DNA from: Acanthornis magna
Taxonomy: Eukaryota; Chordata; Aves; Passeriformes; Acanthizidae
Assembly: GCA_036785705.1 (NCBI GenBank)
Contig: JAWUZG010001150.1
Coordinates: 62,001 to 126,000 of the forward strand
Direction: 5' to 3'
DNA length: 64,000 nt
Part shown: one piece after another, positions 46,651-59,200 of the stretch
Position numbering within the stretch: position 1 is the first letter of the stretch
Layout: each line of letters starts with the position of its first letter
Position numbers and translations under genes: made by a program
Notes under the pieces: generated by a model
What the model was told of the DNA's origin: nothing
Seen by the model: only the letters and a program-made list of their open reading frames with translations
Databases searched by the model: none

Positions 46651-48443
46651 ATGGCACAGATTAAAACACGTGCAGCTGGCAGTGGAGGCACCTGGTATGC
46701 TCTGGACACTCAGCTCCAAGGGTTTAGCTCAAGGTTCTATTGCTCTCTTAGCCAAAGTACAAATCCCCACGAGGTATACTCAAGAGGTGAAAATCACGCT
46801 AAAGTTCACTGGCAAAAGGATCCAAACAACCAATCCAAAATCAAGCATCTTTGGCAAACCATGAAATACAACATAGAATGCAACATAAAACCCCTTATCA
46901 TAGCATTACTCGGTGTTAATTTAGCATTTACTTAGCGTAAACTTAGCCTAACCCAGAGAAACCTTTACACTGAAAAGATGCTACGTTACCCAGAAGTTCC
47001 AGGAAAAGAAAAGTAGGAAAAGAAAGAGAGGCAGAGAGAAAGACCCAAGGAGAGAAGAGATCTAGGAAAACACATAGAGACCTACCAGCTCCTAGGATTC
47101 CTGCAGGGGCAGCATGGGAAACGCGGGCAGGGTTATATAGGGTGTGAGCACATGCTGACCTCATGCTCTGTCCTTTTAAGCCCCGCATGGCCTTCACGTA
47201 CCTGCCCCTGAGGTGGCACTTCTGGCCATTTGGCCAGTCAGGGCCCAGGTGAGCACTTGGGCCACCCCAAGACTCCAGCACGGACAGCTCAGCCAGGCCT
47301 TGGGGTGGCTCTGGGTACACAGCAGGGCGCTAAAGGCCTCACCTGCAACAAAGTCTGGCCGGTCCCTCCCAGCAGGTACAGGCAATGGCATTCCAAGATG
47401 TAGCAAGACAGGCGGCATCCAGTCTCTGGCAGCACCCTGCCATGATGCCCTTGCAATGCCTTGGCCAGTGCCAGTGTCCGTGGAGCTGTAGGCTCCACAG
47501 CTCTCTGAAGTCTAAGACCAGCCCACAGGGCAGCTGGTGGCTGGGGCCGAGGTGCCCAGCCCTATAGGGGGTCCAGATCAGAAAGGTGTGGGAGCAGCAA
47601 GGTTGGGGCCTTGTCACATTTGCCTTGGCAGGCCCTTTCCAGCGCCAGTGTTCCTGGAGCTCAAGGCCCTTTAGATCTCCTAACCCTAACCCTAGGCGTA
47701 ACCCTAACCCTAGCCCTAGTTAATTACCCGAGCCCACTACCTGGGTTTTCCCTACCAGAAAGATGGAGGAGCAGAAATGTTGGGGAGATGCTGCGATGGC
47801 CTTGGCAGGCCCTTTCCAGCCCCAGTGTCCCTGGAGCTCTAGGCACTTTCCTTCTCTCAACCCCAACTCTAGGCCAAATGGCAGCTTGTGGCCGGGGCCG
47901 AGGTGCCCACCCCTGTGGGGCCTCCAGGTCAGCAAGGTGTGGAAGCAGCAAGGTTGTGGCCTTGTTGCGTTTGCCTTGGCAGGCTCTTTCCAGCGCCAGT
48001 GTTCCTGGAGCTCAAGGCCCTTTAGATCTCCTAACCCTAACCCTAGGCGTAACCCTAACCCTAGCTCTAGTTAATTACCCAAACACACTAGCAGGGTTCT
48101 CCCTATCAGAATGATGGAGGAGCAGCAGTGTTGGGGCGCTGCTGCGATGGCCTCGGCAGGCCCTTTCCAGCCCCAGTGTTCCCGGAGCTCGAGGCTCTTT
48201 ATATCTCTCCAGCCTAACTCCAGCCCAAATGGCACCTTGTGGCCGGGGCCAAGGTGCCCACCCCTGTGGGGGTCCAGATCAGAAAGGTGTGGGAGCAGCA
48301 AGGTTGGGGCCTTGTTGCATTGGCCTTGGCAGGCCCTTTCCAGCCCCAGTGTTCCTGGAGCTCGAGGCTCTTTATATCTCTCCGGCCTGACCCCAGCCCC
48401 TAAGGGCACCCTTGCACTGGGACAGAGAGGCTTAGCACCATAG
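46651..48443 (+). repeat. Array copy 26 (1793 bp)
   Basis: Standard layout. Haplotype G-G-G-A-G-T-T/C, the same as copies 13, 25 and 29. Copies 25 and 26 look like a recent tandem duplicate. Confidence 0.97.
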
Positions 48444-50236
48444 ATGGCACAGATTAAAACACGTGCAGCTGGCAGTGGAGGCACCTGGTATGCTCTGGAC
48501 ACTCAGCTCCAAGGGTTTAGCTCAAGGTTCTATTGCTCTCTTAGCCAAAGTACAAATCCCCACGAGGTATACTCAAGAGGTGAAAATCACGCTAAAGTTC
48601 ACTGGCAAAAGGATCCAAACAACCAATCCAAAATCAAGCATCTTTGGCAAACCATGAAATACAACATAGAATGCAACATAAAACCCCTTATCATAGCATT
48701 ACTCGGTGTTAATTTAGCATTTACTTAGCGTAAACTTAGCCTAACCCAGAGAAACCTTTACACTGAAAAGATGCTACGTTACCCAGAAGTTCCAGGAAAA
48801 GAAAAGTAGGAAAAGAAAGAGAGGCAGAGAGAAAGACCCAAGGAGAGAAGAGATCTAGGAAAACACATAGAGACCTACCAGCTCCTAGGATTCCTGCAGG
48901 GGCAGCATGGGAAACGCGGGCAGGGTTATATAGGGTGTGAGCACATGCTGACCTCATGCTCTGTCCTTTTAAGCCCCGCATGGCCTTCACGTACCTGCCC
49001 CTGAGGTGGCACTTCTGGCCATTTGCCCAGTCAGGGCCCAGGTGAGCACTTGGGCCACCCCAAGACTCCAGCACGGACAGCTCAGCCAGGCCTTGGGGTG
49101 GCTCTGGGTACACAGCAGGGCGCTAAAGGCCTCACCTGCAACAAAGTCTGGCCGGTCCCTCCCAGCAGGTACAGGCAATGGCATTCCAAGATGTAGCAAG
49201 ACAGGCGACATCCAGTCTCTGGCAGCACCCTGCCATGATGCCCTTGCAATGCCTTGGCCAGTGCCAGTGTCCGTGGAGCTGTAGGCTCCACAGCTCTCTG
49301 AAGTCTAAGACCAGCCCACAGGGCAGCTTGTGGCTGGGGCCGAGGTGCCCAGCCCTATAGGGGGTCCAGATCAGAAAGGTGTGGGAGCAGCAAGGTTGGG
49401 GCCTTGTCACATTTGCCTTGGCAGGCCCTTTCCAGCGCCAGTGTTCCTGGAGCTCAAGGCCCTTTAGATCTCCTAACCCTAACCCTAGGCGTAACCCTAA
49501 CCCTAGCCCTAGTTAATTACCCGAGCCCACTACCTGGGTTTTCCCTACCAGAAAGATGGAGGAGCAGAAATGTTGGGGAGATGCTGCGATGGCCTTGGCA
49601 GGCCCTTTCCAGCCCCAGTGTCCCTGGAGCTCTAGGCACTTTCCTTCTCTCAACCCCAACTCTAGGCCAAATGGCAGCTTGTGGCCGGGGCCGAGGTGCC
49701 CACCCCTGTGGGGCCTCCAGGTCAGCAAGGTGTGGAAGCAGCAAGGTTGTGGCCTTGTTGCGTTTGCCTTGGCAGGCCCTTTCCAGCGCCAGTGTTCCTG
49801 GAGCTCAAGGCCCTTTAGATCTCCTAACCCTAACCCTAGGCGTAACCCTAACCCTAGCTCTAGTTAATTACCCAAACACACTGGCAGGGTTCTCCCTATC
49901 AGAATGATGGAGGAGCAGCAGTGTTGGGGCGCTGCTGCGATGGCCTCGGCAGGCCCTTTCCAGCCCCAGTGTTCCCGGAGCTCGAGGCTCTTTATATCTC
50001 TCTAGCCTAACTCCAGCCCAAATGGCACCTTGTGGCCGGGGCCAAGGTGCCCACCCCTGTGGGGGTCCAGATCAGAAAGGTGTGGGAGCAGCAAGGCTGG
50101 GGCCTTGTTGCATTGGCCTTGGCAGGCCCTTTCCAGCCCCAGTGTTCCTGGAGCTCGAGGCTCTTTATATCCCTCCGGCCTGACCCCAGCCCCTAAGGGC
50201 ACCCTTGCACTGGGACAGAGAGGCTTAGCACCATAG
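48444..50236 (+). repeat. Array copy 27 (1793 bp)
   Basis: Standard layout. Haplotype A-T-G-G-G-C-C/C. It carries TTTGCCCAG in the unique segment and a private C-to-T change at 50003 in m5, which interrupts reading frames open in other copies. Confidence 0.97.
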
Positions 50237-52029
50237 ATGGCACAGATTAAAACACGTGCAGCTGGCAGTGGAGGCACCTGGTATGCTCTGGACACTCAGC
50301 TCCAAGGGTTTAGCTCAAGGTTCTATTGCTCTCTTAGCCAAAGTACAAATCCCCACGAGGTATACTCAAGAGGTGAAAATCACGCTAAAGTTCACTGGCA
50401 AAAGGATCCAAACAACCAATCCAAAATCAAGCATCTTTGGCAAACCATGAAATACAACATAGAATGCAACATAAAACCCCTTATCATAGCATTACTCGGT
50501 GTTAATTTAGCATTTACTTAGCGTAAACTTAGCCTAACCCAGAGAAACCTTTACACTGAAAAGATGCTACGTTACCCAGAAGTTCCAGGAAAAGAAAAGT
50601 AGGAAAAGAAAGAGAGGCAGAGAGAAAGACCCAAGGAGAGAAGAGATCTAGGAAAACACATAGAGACCTACCAGCTCCTAGGATTCCTGCAGGGGCAGCA
50701 TGGGAAACGCGGGCAGGGTTATATAGGGTGTGAGCACATGCTGACCTCATGCTCTGTCCTTTTAAGCCCCGCATGGCCTTCACGTACCTGCCCCTGAGGT
50801 GGCACTTCTGGCCATTTGGCCAGTCAGGGCCCAGGTGAGCACTTGGGCCACCCCAAGACTCCAGCACGGACAGCTCAGCCAGGCCTTGGGGTGGCTCTGG
50901 GTACACAGCAGGGCGCTAAAGGCCTCACCTGCAACAAAGTCTGGCCGGTCCCTCCCAGCAGGTACAGGCAATGGCATTCCAAGATGTAGCAAGACAGGCG
51001 GCATCCAGTCTCTGGCAGCACCCTGCCATGATGCCCTTGCAATGCCTTGGCCAGTGCCAGTGTCCGTGGAGCTGTAGGCTCCACAGCTCTCTGAAGTCTA
51101 AGACCAGCCCACAGGGCAGCTTGTGGCTGGGGCCGAGGTGCCCAGCCCTATAGGGGGTCCAGATCAGAAAGGTGTGGGAGCAGCAAGGTTGGGGCCTTGT
51201 CACATTTGCCTTGGCAGGCCCTTTCCAGCGCCAGTGTTCCTGGAGCTCAAGGCCCTTTAGATCTCCTAACCCTCACCCTAGGCGTAACCCTAACCCTAGC
51301 CCTAGTTAATTACCCGAGCCCACTACCTGGGTTTTCCCTACCAGAAAGATGGAGGAGCAGAAATGTTGGGGAGATGCTGCGATGGCCTTGGCAGGCCCTT
51401 TCCAGCCCCAGTGTCCCTGGAGCTCTAGGCACTTTCCTTCTCTCAACCCCAACTCTAGGCCAAATGGCAGCTTGTGGCCGGGGCCGAGGTGCCCACCCCT
51501 GTGGGGCCTCCAGGTCAGCAAGGTGTGGAAGCAGCAAGGTTGTGGCCTTGTTGCGTTTGCCTTGGCAGGCCCTTTCCAGCGCCAGTGTTCCTGGAGCTCA
51601 AGGCCCTTTAGATCTCCTAACCCTAACCCTAGGCGTAACCCTAACCCTAGCTCTAGTTAATTACCCAAACACACTAGCAGGGTTCTCCCTATCAGAATGA
51701 TGGAGGAGCAGCAGTGTTGGGGCGCTGCTGCGATGGCCTCGGCAGGCCCTTTCCAGCCCCAGTGTTCCCGGAGCTCGAGGCTCTTTATATCTCTCCAGCC
51801 TAACTCCAGCCCAAATGGCACCTTGTGGCCGGGGCCAAGGTGCCCACCCCTGTGGGGGTCCAGATCAGAAAGGTGTGGGAGCAGCAAGGTTGGGGCCTTG
51901 TTGCATTGGCCTTGGCAGGCCCTTTCCAGCCCCAGTGTTCCTGGAGCTCGATGCTCTTTATATCTCTCCGGCCTGATCCCAGCCCCTAAGGGCACCCTTG
52001 CACTGGGACAGAGAGGCTTAGCACCATAG
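50237..52029 (+). repeat. Array copy 28 (1793 bp)
   Basis: Standard layout. Haplotype G-T-G-A-G-T-T/T. Its m2 telomeric tract carries CCCTCA (51274), shared only with copy 32, and m6 has G-to-T at 51952. Confidence 0.97.
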
Positions 52030-53822
52030 ATGGCACAGATTAAAACACGTGCAGCTGGCAGTGGAGGCACCTGGTATGCTCTGGACACTCAGCTCCAAGG
52101 GTTTAGCTCAAGGTTCTATTGCTCTCTTAGCCAAAGTACAAATCCCCACGAGGTATACTCAAGAGGTGAAAATCACGCTAAAGTTCACTGGCAAAAGGAT
52201 CCAAACAACCAATCCAAAATCAAGCATCTTTGGCAAACCATGAAATACAACATAGAATGCAACATAAAACCCCTTATCATAGCATTACTCGGTGTTAATT
52301 TAGCATTTACTTAGCGTAAACTTAGCCTAACCCAGAGAAACCTTTACACTGAAAAGATGCTACGTTACCCAGAAGTTCCAGGAAAAGAAAAGTAGGAAAA
52401 GAAAGAGAGGCAGAGAGAAAGACCCAAGGAGAGAAGAGATCTAGGAAAACACATAGAGACCTACCAGCTCCTAGGATTCCTGCAGGGGCAGCATGGGAAA
52501 CGCGGGCAGGGTTATATAGGGTGTGAGCACATGCTGACCTCATGCTCTGTCCTTTTAAGCCCCGCATGGCCTTCACGTACCTGCCCCTGAGGTGGCACTT
52601 CCGGCCATTTGGCCAGTCAGGGCCCAGGTGAGCACTTGGGCCACCCCAAGACTCCAGCACGGACAGCTCAGCCAGGCCTTGGGGTGGCTCTGGGTACACA
52701 GCAGGGCGCTAAAGGCCTCACCTGCAACAAAGTCTGGCCGGTCCCTCCCAGCAGGTACAGGCAATGGCATTCCAAGATGTAGCAAGACAGGCGGCATCCA
52801 GTCTCTGGCAGCACCCTGCCATGATGCCCTTGCAATGCCTTGGCCAGTGCCAGTGTCCGTGGAGCTGTAGGCTCCACAGCTCTCTGAAGTCTAAGACCAG
52901 CCCACAGGGCAGCTGGTGGCTGGGGCCGAGGTGCCCAGCCCTATAGGGGGTCCAGATCAGAAAGGTGTGGGAGCAGCAAGGTTGGGGCCTTGTCACATTT
53001 GCCTTGGCAGGCCCTTTCCAGCGCCAGTGTTCCTGGAGCTCAAGGCCCTTTAGATCTCCTAACCCTAACCCTAGGCGTAACCCTAACCCTAGCCCTAGTT
53101 AATTACCCGAGCCCACTACCTGGGTTTTCCCTACCAGAAAGATGGAGGAGCAGAAATGTTGGGGAGATGCTGCGATGGCCTTGGCAGGCCCTTTCCAGCC
53201 CCAGTGTCCCTGGAGCTCTAGGCACTTTCCTTCTCTCAACCCCAACTCTAGGCCAAATGGCAGCTTGTGGCCGGGGCCGAGGTGCCCACCCCTGTGGGGC
53301 CTCCAGGTCAGCAAGGTGTGGAAGCAGCAAGGTTGTGGCCTTGTTGCGTTTGCCTTGGCAGGCTCTTTCCAGCGCCAGTGTTCCTGGAGCTCAAGGCCCT
53401 TTAGATCTCCTAACCCTAACCCTAGGCGTAACCCTAACCCTAGCTCTAGTTAATTACCCAAACACACTAGCAGGGTTCTCCCTATCAGAATGATGGAGGA
53501 GCAGCAGTGTTGGGGCGCTGCTGCGATGGCCTCGGCAGGCCCTTTCCAGCCCCAGTGTTCCCGGAGCTCGAGGCTCTTTATATCTCTCCAGCCTAACTCC
53601 AGCCCAAATGGCACCTTGTGGCCGGGGCCAAGGTGCCCACCCCTGTGGGGGTCCAGATCAGAAAGGTGTGGGAGCAGCAAGGTTGGGGCCTTGTTGCATT
53701 GGCCTTGGCAGGCCCTTTCCAGCCCCAGTGTTCCTGGAGCTCGAGGCTCTTTATATCTCTCCGGCCTGACCCCAGCCCCTAAGGGCACCCTTGCACTGGG
53801 ACAGAGAGGCTTAGCACCATAG
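52030..53822 (+). repeat. Array copy 29 (1793 bp)
   Basis: Standard layout. Haplotype G-G-G-A-G-T-T/C. A private T-to-C change at 52602 lies in the left arm of the palindrome. Confidence 0.97.
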
Positions 53823-55614
53823 ATGGCACAGATTAAAACACGTGCAGCTGGCAGTGGAGGCACCTGGTATGCTCTGGACACTCAGCTCCAAGGGTTTAGC
53901 TCAAGGTTCTATTGCTCTCTTAGCCAAAGTACAAATCCCCACGAGGTATACTCAAGAGGTGAAAATCACGCTAAAGTTCACTGGCAAAAGGATCCAAACA
54001 ACCAATCCAAAATCAAGCATCTTTGGCAAACCATGAAATACAACATAGAATGCAACATAAAACCCCTTATCATAGCATTACTCGGTGTTAATTTAGCATT
54101 TACTTAGCGTAAACTTAGCCTAACCCAGAGAAACCTTTACACTGAAAAGATGCTACGTTACCCAGAAGTTCCAGGAAAAGAAAAGTAGGAAAAGAAAGAG
54201 AGGCAGAGAGAAAGACCCAAGGAGAGAAGAGATCTAGGAAAACACATAGAGACCTACCAGCTCCTAGGATTCCTGCAGGGGCAGCATGGGAAACGCGGGC
54301 AGGGTTATATAGGGTGTGAGCACATGCTGACCTCATGCTCTGTCCTTTTAAGCCCCGCATGGCCTTCACGTACCTGCCCCTGAGGTGGCACTTCTGGCCA
54401 TTTGGCCAGTCAGGGCCCAGGTGAGCACTTGGGCCACCCCAAGACTCCAGCACGGACAGCTCAGCCAGGCCTTGGGGTGGCTCTGGGTACACAGCAGGGC
54501 GCTAAAGGCCTCACCTGCAACAAAGTCTGGCCGGTCCCTCCCAGCAGGTACAGGCAATGGCATTCCAAGATGTAGCAAGACAGGCGACATCCAGACTCTG
54601 GCAGCACCCTGCCATGATGCCCTTGCAATGCCTTGGCCAGTGCCAGTGTCCGTGGAGCTGTAGGCTCCACAGCTCTCTGAAGTCTAAGACCAGCCCACAG
54701 GGCAGCTGGTGGCTGGGGCCGAGGTGCCCAGCCCTATAGGGGGTCCAGATCAGAAAGGTGTGGGAGCAGCAAGGTTGGGGCCTTGTCACATTTGCCTTGG
54801 CAGGCTCTTTCCAGCGCCAGTGTTCCTGGAGCTCAAGGCCCTTTAGATCTCCTAACCCTAACCCTAGGCGTAACCCTAACCCTAGCTCTAGTTAATTACC
54901 CAAACACACTAGCAGGGTTCTCCCTATCAGAATGATGGAGGAGCAGCAGTGTTCGGGCGCTGCTGCGATGGCCTCGGCAGGCCCTTTCCAGCGCCAGTGT
55001 TCCCAGAGCTCGAGGCTCTTTATATCTCTCCAGCCTAACTCCAGCCCAAATGGCACCTTGTGGCCGGGGCCAAGGTGCCCACCCCTGTGGGGGTCCAGAT
55101 CAGAAAGGTGTGGGAGCAGCAAGGTTGGGGCCTTGTTGCATTGGCCTTGGCAGGCCCTTTCCAGCGCCAGTGTTCCTGGAGCTCAAGGCCCTTTAGATCT
55201 CCTAACCCTAACCCTAGGCGTAACCCTAACCCTAGCTCTAGTTAATTACCCAAACACACTAGCAGGGTTCTCCCTATCAGAATGATGGAGGAGCAGCAGT
55301 GTTGGGGCGCTGCTGCGATGGCCTCGGCAGGCCCTTTCCAGCCCCAGTGTTCCCAGAGCTCGAGGCTCTTTATATCTCTCCAGCCTAACTCCAGCCCAAA
55401 TGGCACCTTGTGGCCGGGGCCAAGGTGCCCACCCCTGTGGGGGTCCAGATCAGAAAGGTGTGGGAGCAGCAAGGCTGGGGCCTTGTTGCATTGGCCTTGG
55501 CAGGCCCTTTCCAGCCCCAGTGTTCCTGGAGCTCGAGGCTCTTTATATCCCTCCGGCCTGACCCCAGCCCCTAAGGGCACCCTTGCACTGGGACAGAGAG
55601 GCTTAGCACCATAG
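53823..55614 (+). repeat. Array copy 30 (1792 bp, dimer loss and gain)
   Basis: The length looks normal but the structure is not. m2 (54751-54927) ends as m4 and runs straight into m5, so the 351-bp m3+m4 pair is missing as in copy 15. An extra 350-bp dimer (54928-55277) then precedes the final m5/m6 (55278-55614). Net change is minus one base. Private changes are T-to-A at 54595 and G-to-C at 54954. Confidence 0.96.
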
Positions 55615-57407
55615 ATGGCACAGATTAAAACACGTGCAGCTGGCAGTGGAGGCACCTGGTATGCTCTGGACACTCAGCTCCAAGGGTTTAGCTCAAGGTT
55701 CTATTGCTCTCTTAGCCAAAGTACAAATCCCCACGAGGTATACTCAAGAGGTGAAAATCACGCTAAAGTTCACTGGCAAAAGGATCCAAACAACCAATCC
55801 AAAATCAAGCATCTTTGGCAAACCATGAAATACAACATAGAATGCAACATAAAACCCCTTATCATAGCATTACTCGGTGTTAATTTAGCATTTACTTAGC
55901 GTAAACTTAGCCTAACCCAGAGAAACCTTTACACTGAAAAGATGCTACGTTACCCAGAAGTTCCAGGAAAAGAAAAGTAGGAAAAGAAAGAGAGGCAGAG
56001 AGAAAGACCCAAGGAGAGAAGAGATCTAGGAAAACACATAGAGACCTACCAGCTCCTAGGATTCCTGCAGGGGCAGCATGGGAAACGCGGGCAGGGTTAT
56101 ATAGGGTGTGAGCACATGCTGACCTCATGCTCTGTCCTTTTAAGCCCCGCATGGCCTTCACGTACCTGCCCCTGAGGTGGCACTTCTGGCCATTTGGCCA
56201 GTCAGGGCCCAGGTGAGCACTTGGGCCACCCCAAGACTCCAGCACGGACAGCTCAGCCAGGCCTTGGGGTGGCTCTGGGTACACAGCAGGGCGCTAAAGG
56301 CCTCACCTGCAACAAAGTCTGGCCGGTCCCTCCCAGCAGGTACAGGCAATGGCATTCCAAGATGTAGCAAGACAGGCGACATCCAGTCTCTGGCAGCACC
56401 CTGCCATGATGCCCTTGCAATGCCTTGGCCAGTGCCAGTGTCCGTGGAGCTGTAGGCTCCACAGCTCTCTGAAGTCTAAGACCAGCCCACAGGGCAGCTG
56501 GTGGCTGGGGCCGAGGTGCCCAGCCCTATAGGGGGTCCAGATCAGAAAGGTGTGGGAGCAGCAAGGTTGGGGCCTTGTCACATTTGCCTTGGCAGGCTCT
56601 TTCCAGCGCCAGTGTTCCTGGAGCTCAAGGCCCTTTAGATCTCCTAACCCTAACCCTAGGCGTAACCCTAACCCTAGCCCTAGTTAATTACCCGAGCCCA
56701 CTACCTGGGTTTTCCCTACCAGAAAGATGGAGGAGCAGAAATGTTGGGGAGATGCTGCGATGGCCTTGGCAGGCCCTTTCCAGCCCCAGTGTCCCTGGAG
56801 CTCTAGGCACTTTCCTTCTCTCAACCCCAACTCTAGGCCAAATGGCAGCTTGTGGCCGGGGCCAAGGTGCCCACCCCTGTGGGGCCTCCAGGTCAGCAAG
56901 GTGTGGAAGCAGCAAGGTTGTGGCCTTGTCGCGTTTGCCTTGGCAGGCCCTTTCCAGCGCCAGTGTTCCTGGAGCTCAAGGCCCTTTAGATCTCCTAACC
57001 CTAACCCTAGGCGTAACCCTAACCCTAGCTCTAGTTAATTACCCAAACACACTAGCAGGGTTCTCCCTATCAGAATGATGGAGGAGCAGCAGTGTTGGGG
57101 CGCTGCTGCAATGGCCTCGGCAGGCCCTTTCCAGCCCCAGTGTTCCCGGAGCTCGAGGCTCTTTATATCTCTCCAGCCTAACTCCAGCCCAAATGGCACC
57201 TTGTGGCCGGGGCCAAGGTGCCCACCCCTGTGGGGGTCCAGATCAGAAAGGTGTGGGAGCAGCAAGGCTGGGGCCTTGTTGCATTGGCCTTGGCAGGCCC
57301 TTTCCAGCCCCAGTGTTCCTGGAGCTCGAGGCTCTTTATATCCCTCCGGCCTGACCCCAGCCCCTAAGGGCACCCTTGCACTGGGACAGAGAGGCTTAGC
57401 ACCATAG
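55615..57407 (+). repeat. Array copy 31 (1793 bp)
   Basis: Standard layout. Haplotype A-G-A-A-G-C-C/C. It has GTCGCG at 56930, otherwise seen only in copy 5, and a CpG loss at 57110 at the same base as 13380 in copy 7. Confidence 0.97.
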
Positions 57408-59200
57408 ATGGCACAGATTAAAACACGTGCAGCTGGCAGTGGAGGCACCTGGTATGCTCTGGACACTCAGCTCCAAGGGTTTAGCTCAAGGTTCTATTGC
57501 TCTCTTAGCCAAAGTACAAATCCCCACGAGGTATACTCAAGAGGTGAAAATCACGCTAAAGTTCACTGGCAAAAGGATCCAAACAACCAATCCAAAATCA
57601 AGCATCTTTGGCAAACCATGAAATACAACATAGAATGCAACATAAAACCCCTTATCATAGCATTACTCGGTGTTAATTTAGCATTTACTTAGCGTAAACT
57701 TAGCCTAACCCAGAGAAACCTTTACACTGAAAAGATGCTACGTTACCCAGAAGTTCCAGGAAAAGAAAAGTAGGAAAAGAAAGAGAGGCAGAGAGAAAGA
57801 CCCAAGGAGAGAAGAGATCTAGGAAAACACATAGAGACCTACCAGCTCCTAGGATTCCTGCAGGGGCAGCATGGGAAACGCGGGCAGGGTTATATAGGGT
57901 GTGAGCACATGCTGACCTCATGCTCTGTCCTTTTAAGCCCCGCATGGCCTTCACGTACCTGCCCCTGAGGTGGCACTTCTGGCCATTTGGCCAGTCAGGG
58001 CCCAGGTGAGCACTTGGGCCACCCCAAGACTCCAGCACGGACAGCTCAGCCAGGCCTTGGGGTGGCTCTGGGTACACAGCAGGGCGCTAAAGGCCTCACC
58101 TGCAACAAAGTCTGGCCGGTCCCTCCCAGCAGGTACAGGCAATGGCATTCCAAGATGTAGCAAGACAGGCGGCATCCAGTCTCTGGCAGCACCCTGCCAT
58201 GATGCCCTTGCAATGCCTTGGCCAGTGCCAGTGTCCGTGGAGCTGTAGGCTCCACAGCTCTCTGAAGTCTAAGACCAGCCCACAGGGCAGCTGGTGGCTG
58301 GGGCCGAGGTGCCCAGCCCTATAGGGGGTCCAGATCAGAAAGGTGTGGGAGCAGCAAGGTTGGGGCCTTGTCACATTTGCCTTGGCAGGCCCTTTCCAGC
58401 GCCAGTGTTCCTGGAGCTCAAGGCCCTTTAGATCTCCTAACCCTCACCCTAGGCGTAACCCTAACCCTAGCCCTAGTTAATTACCCGAGCCCACTACCTG
58501 GGTTTTCCCTACCAGAAAGATGGAGGAGCAGAAATGTTGGGGAGATGCTGCGATGGCCTTGGCAGGCCCTTTCCAGCCCCAGTGTCCCTGGAGCTCTAGG
58601 CACTTTCCTTCTCTCAACCCCAACTCTAGGCCAAATGGCAGCTTGTGGCCGGGGCCGAGGTGCCCACCCCTGTGGGGCCTCCAGGTCAGCAAGGTGTGGA
58701 AGCAGCAAGGTTGTGGCCTTGTTGCATTTGCCTTGGCAGGCCCTTTCCAGCGCCAGTGTTCCTGGAGCTCAAGGCCCTTTAGATCTCCTAACCCTAACCC
58801 TAGGCGTAACCCTAACCCTAGCTCTAGTTAATTACCCAAACACACTAGCAGGGTTCTCCCTATCAGAATGATGGAGGAGCAGCAGTGTTGGGGCGCTGCT
58901 GCGATGGCCTCGGCAGGCCCTTTCCAGCCCCAGTGTTCCCAGAGCTCGAGGCTCTTTATATCTCTCCAGCCTAACTCCAGCCCAAATGGCACCTTGTGGC
59001 CGGGGCCAAGGTGCCCACCCCTGTGGGGGTCCAGATCAGAAAGGTGTGGGAGCAGCAAGGTTGGGGCCTTGTTGCATTGGCCTTGGCAGGCCCTTTCCAG
59101 CCCCAGTGTTCCTGGAGCTCGAGGCTCTTTATATCTCTCCGGCCTGATCCCAGCCCCTAAGGGCACCCTTGCACTGGGACAGAGAGGCTTAGCACCATAG
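57408..59200 (+). repeat. Array copy 32 (1793 bp)
   Basis: Standard layout. Haplotype G-G-G-A-A-T-T/T. It carries CCCTCA in the m2 tract (58445) like copy 28, and a private CpG loss at 58726. Confidence 0.97.
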
